This document shows, piece after piece, positions 45,401 to 51,400 of a stretch of 64,000 nucleotides of DNA (position 1 is the stretch's first letter; each line of letters begins with the position of its first letter). The stretch spans positions 806,001-870,000 of the forward strand of contig JAZGUH010000375.1 of NCBI GenBank assembly GCA_037893225.1, read 5' to 3'. The position numbers and the translations under genes are program-made. Below the pieces are notes generated by a model. It was not told the origin of the DNA. It did no database searches and worked only from the letters and a program-made list of their open reading frames with translations. The DNA is from Hippasteria phrygiana (Eukaryota > Echinodermata > Asteroidea > Valvatida > Goniasteridae).

Positions 45401-48400
45401 GGCACTCCATACACATAAATCTGCAGGGAAACTCTGGATACAGTTTTCTCCAAATATTGTAATGGTGACACATGAATTTGGTAGCACCATTGGAAAGATC
45501 CGAACAAGCTCTTTCTATTGGTATATAGATCATGTATGGTCAGCAAAAAAACACAAGCACTACAGTTCGTTAAAACATGGTGAATATATTTGTTGTTTGG
45601 ATACTCTGGTGTGTGGTTTCCTTGTCGAGTAAACTCGACATTGGTAAGCAACTGGGGTGCTGTAGCTTGTCGAGTAAACTCGACATTGGTAAGGAAAGGG
45701 TTAACCCTTTCCTTACCAATGTTGAGTTGACTCGACAAGGAAACCACACACAAATCAGCCAAACAGATACGCTCACCACGTTTCAATAAACTCTCGTGTT
45801 TGTGTGTTTTGCTGTCCATACTTCATACTCGTACCAACGGAAAGAGCTTTTTCAGATCTTTCTAATGGTGCTATCAAATGTATGTGTCACCATAACAATA
45901 TTTTGAGAAAAGTGTATCTGAAGTTTCTTCCAGAGTCTTTTGTATGGAGTGCCATTTATTCGTGCGACAAACAAGTTTCCTGTTTGGTAAAGTGGGCCAA
46001 AAGAGAAAACGGCCGTAACTTCCCAATTTTAGCAGCTATGACTTTAATTCGGTTCGCCATATGAAAGAGTAATTTTCATGGAACAAACTTTACACACAAC
46101 ATTTTCCTTTTCAATCAATTCTTGAGGGTGGAATCTTTGGTTGAAAATACAACCATTCAGCAAGCAGTCGGCTGCTTTTTCTGCTTGAGTTATCCACGCT
46201 TGACTGAACAAAGAATGTGGTACTGGGGGGGGGGGGGGAGGGATAAGCCAATAAACATTGTATTACTGAAAGGGTTAAAATGTCAAGCTTCAATTTGTGC
46301 TATATTTTAGATAACGGTAGCTGTTTATCGTAGTTGTAGTCGAGTCCCTGCAAGTCCTTTCACAAGTCCTTTCGCAAGTCCAGTCAGAAGTCCTCTCATA
46401 AAGTCGGTCACAAGTAATTGGATGAACAATGACAAAGGAATGCCTTTGTCAAAGCTCATTTGAATAGCTTGTGATTGGAATTAGGACTGGATTGCTTGTG
46501 ATGGACTTGCAGGTGCTTATGGACTTCTGATGGACTCGACTACAGCCCTGCTATAGAGCGTTGTTGACCTCGAGAACGTACGAGAGTTTACGAGAAACCA
46601 AACTTCCGGGCACCTCAAATAGGAGCTTTAACATGTAAAGCGAGTAGTTTTCTTGAAATGATTTGTTTTGACGCTGTTCTTTTTACTGAATGGTAGAAAA
46701 AAACTTTTAGCAAAATATTATTTTTCATTTAAATTTACAAAATGTGAACGATATATCAAATTAGGGAACATGAGAACGAAAAAGTCTTGTACGTCATATG
46801 TACGTCATTCGCCATTGTTCTGGTGGTTCACGCGCCAGTCTTAATAGCGTAGACCATATGCAGTATAAGGCGGTCGTCGCATATGTACATACGTTCATTT
46901 ACGTCCGCAGCGGGCGCATGTAGTACAGGGGTTTTGGGGGCCGGACTTTCTCTTCCCGACAATGAGCCAATCACGTTGCAAACCTGACGCTCAGGTCAAA
47001 AATATTTTTCCTACTTTTCTTTAATATTTATGGACGTTTCATGGTTCAGATCTTCTTAAAAACAAAGTATTATAGAAAACAAAATCAACCACACGTAAAA
47101 GTCCTACGGCCGGCGGCTCGGAGGTGCCCGGAAGTTCAGTCGTGACCTTTATGCGCGAGACTTACACGGTCTATTTATTAGATTTCTATTTTCCATCTGG
47201 GGGGTCACTGTGTCATGTTCTTTATCTTTGCCTATTGCAGGAGGTATCTGAGGGAAACGTTAAAGATGTCGAATGAGGAAGACCTGAACAGGTTAACAGC
47301 TTGTTCACTGGTGCTACTTGGACATATATTCCTCTCCCTAGGAAGCACAAGGGTGAGTATAGTCCCTGACCTCCTGGGTCTAAATGTTGACATGCACAAG
47401 GCAGGCATTAGTTTGTTTGTTCATTTTTCGATTGATTTATTGATTTTTGTATTGATTTATTGATTTTTTTTATTGATTTATTGATTTTTAAATTTATTTA
47501 TTGATTTATTTATTGATTGATTTATTTATTACATTTCTTTACCCAGGGTATGCCCAAACAGTTTAAAACTGGTTTCCATTGGGGCCCTGCATACAATACA
47601 AATGACAACACACATGTACAAGTACAATACATTATAAATACAATACAATAAAATAAAATCATATGGGATTAATGCATAATTGTTAAGCAACCGTTATAAA
47701 TACTGTAGTAATATTACAACTTCGTGTACAGTGTGAAACAACATCGCTAACAGGCTTTACTATATGAGGTGTGTTAAGTGAACACAAAGAATTTGGAAAT
47801 ATTTTGTGACATCGAGAAAAGATATGGCTATATACCGGTATTCGCTGATTACGGGAGGGGCGAAAAACCCGCGAAAAACCCTTTTGGGCGAAAACACGGG
47901 AAAATTTCCATCCGGCTCCTTATTGTTATGGCAACCAAGTTTGTTAACTCCGTAGATCAGCACAGATTTAGATTTGTATGATCAGTGAAGACAGCGAAAA
48001 AATACATATTTGCGGAAATATTACTGACTGAACGTTTTACATAGTTCAGATTTGAATGAGGTTAGAGAAGTCATGGTTCTCAACTGTACATGCAAATTAT
48101 TCCGTATGATTCCACCGGTTACAGCAAAGCTTGAGGCATAACATTCCTTTTTCCCAAAAGGAATCTTCAGCGCCATTGTCAGTGGATTGTCTCGTTTCAC
48201 GATTCTGAATAAGTGGTGTAAACCGATTTGTCATATACAAAGGAGTAATTTTGTTATAAATACATTTGTAGACGAGAATAAGGGGATAAAAGTGTGATGA
48301 CCCGGTCTTTACCACGTCAATAATAACCGAGGAGGGGCGTGACCGCTGTTAATAGACCGAGCCGAAGGCGAGGTCCATTAACAGCGGTCACGACCCTCCG

Positions 48401-51400
48401 AGGTTATTATTGACTGGTAAAGACCGGGTCATCACATTTTTATCCCCAATTATAAATGCCTTCTTACGGAAAACGCAAAAACCTCTCGTAAAAAGGACAA
48501 AATGCGAAGCTTTTTCATTCCACTTTTTCTCCCATTTGCTAAGTACAAAACACATGCATACGTATTGGCCTTGTGAGCACATGAAGGCGCTTCGCGCCTG
48601 TCTGTCGCGTACGCGTACGCACACGCACGAGATGCAGCGTTTTATACGTGTGCATTAGCGTTGTCTAAATACATTATGAAGTTCAGTACATCTTGTGCGC
48701 GCACCTACTACGCTCTCCCTGTTGCGTATCGGCTGAGAACAGCTGGTTATGACGCGCCGTGTTTAAACAACTTCCAGTCATGTTTAAACAACCGTTTAAA
48801 CACACCCACATGACAGGCTCTCGACCAATAGGGATAGTGAAACTCGCTGAGGCGCATTTATGAATAGCCTTTTTATACTCGACTCTTTCAGTTGAATATG
48901 GCTGTGGTGTATCTGTAAAGGCCAATGTCACACAACTGGTCAGTGCATGGGTTTGTTGAACACAAAAGTAGCCCTGGCGACTTCCGACTCATTCTGTTCG
49001 GTTGGGTCACATTTTATTTAACCCTTGTGTCCGGCTGTTATTGATGGGGGTGCTGGTATACCAAGAACGGGCTGTGCAGCCAAGCGTAAATGCAAACAAT
49101 AGGCACCACACTGAACAGAGTGGTCCTATTCATCGCATTTGAGTCCCTCCTTTCCTGTGAATGAAAGCTTTGTTTGTTTGTTTGTTTGTTTGTTTGAAAA
49201 AGCCCCATCTATTCATTACACTCCCATTCAAGAACAATATAGTTGAAACATGAATGGATTGAGTGCGCACAGGAATGCGCATATAGACGACAACCGATCA
49301 GGTGGTCTTTTTCAAACCATGGCTATGGCCATTGTCTGTTTTTTAAGAGGTTAACGGAAGCATGTTCCGTGTATTTGAAGACTTCAGGCGCAAAAGCCGC
49401 TCAATATCAACAACAAATATTTGATTATCGCATACTAGGCACTGAGAGCTTTCACTTGATATCATTATCTCATTTTTCATGGAACTGGCATTTTTATAGC
49501 GGCTTTTGCACCTGAAGTTTTCATATTTCTTTGATCTGCAATTAGTTTTACAACAATGTCGCCTTGTTCATCTCAATTGCTTCATGTTACCCTTTTGGCG
49601 ATCTGTCCCGCAGGAAAGTATGAATATGGTCTTACCTGCCATGCAACTCGCTGGGAAGATCCCAGATGTACATGTTCAATTATGGGCGTCGGCCTTGCTG
49701 AGAGGTAAGTCGATCAGTGTAAATGTTTGTGTCTAAACTGTTTTAGTGTGCCTTGCAGGGTTCCCGATATCTTTTTTGATGTGCCCCATATGTTTTTGTG
49801 CAAAGTGTCAATTGTGCACATTGAATAGGGCAAATTCCCCCCCCCCCCCCCCCCCCCCCCCCCCGGGAATAAATGCATTCAAAGTTGTATGGCCCGGATC
49901 TATTTTCTTTTTTTGGTGAGGTTGTGGGTCAAAGCTCTTTTTACGATTAGTCCTGAAGTGGCTGTAGACCAATGCAATTTAAATGCAACTGAAATTGCAT
50001 AGGAATATCACACTTTTACAGTGGCCCTGAAAAAAACACATCACACATCGCAAATTTCTTTGCAAATATTTAAATTTCCATTTTGGGGGGGGGGGGGGGG
50101 GGGGAGGGGGGAGGGAGGGTGATGGAGGGTGATTTGACACGGATTGACATTAGATTTCAAGGTAGTTGCGTCCCTCTAACAGGGGTGATATTGGCCAGAA
50201 ATGAAAATTCCACGAAAATTCCACGAAAAATCCACGAAAAATCCACGAAAAATCCATGAGGACCCTAGATCAACATATAGTTTGTAGTTGCCTAAAGGCG
50301 CCCCCTTAAAATATCAGTTTTTATTGGTCTATATCCACTTTTACAGGTAAAAACACCTTCAGGACAACACCTCAATAATTCCAGATTGCCAAAGAGATTC
50401 TTTAAAAATGCTGAAATCCTGACCAAAAAATCCTGAAATCGGGGGAAATCCTGACAAATCTCACCCCTGCTCTGAGCACCGTTATTTAAGTTTGTACACG
50501 GTGCAGTTTTTTTTTCAAGCTGTGCATATTCTCATTTTGGACCTTTCCTTGTTTTTGTTTTTTTCCCAGATTTGTACCACTTGGAGGGGGACCCTGTACG
50601 GGAGAGGGATGGCTACCAGATGCATACGTCCTTCTCACAACAGCTGCTTAAAGACCACTTCCAGTCATCTCAACAGTCAGAACACAACCTTATACAGGTA
50701 GGGTTAGGGCTTTCAAATATTACTATTTTTCCTATTTTTTTTCCTATATTTTTTTAAACCTTGCTGCTACTTTTCCTACTTCTTTCTTGAAATTCCTAAA
50801 AAAAAAATCCCCTACTTTGTACTACATTTTTTGTCTCACAAGTCCCAAAAATGAACAGGGGTGAGATTTGTGAGGATTTTTCCTGATTTCAGGATTTTTT
50901 GTCGAGATTTCAGAATTGTTAAAGAATTTCTTTTGCAATCTGGAATTCCCGGGGTGTTGTCCTTAAAGGTGTTTTTACCTGTAAAAGGGGATACAGACCA
51001 ATAACAATGGATATTTTAAGGGGTGCCTTTAGGCAAATACAAACAATGTTGACCTGGATTTTACGTGGATTTTTTTCTTTTTTTATTTCGTTGAATTTTC
51101 ATTTTTGGCCAATCCCACCCCTGACTGAAATCTCATTGCGTGTTGCACACTCTTATGTGAAAATTACACAATAAAGGGCTTGGGTGCAGGAGTACTGCAA
51201 CTTTACTTCCTAGAGCTTAGTTGCGGACGGAGGCACCACAAGTGTACAGAACAGGACAAATGAGGCTTGTGATGGTGCGGACATGGGTGAGTATCAACGA
51301 AAACTACTTTGGAAAGCCCGCAAAAGTCCTACCATTATCCTGATTTTGCCCTCCAATGTCCTACTTTTTTCCTGTTTTTTTTTTACGTTTTGATCCGACT

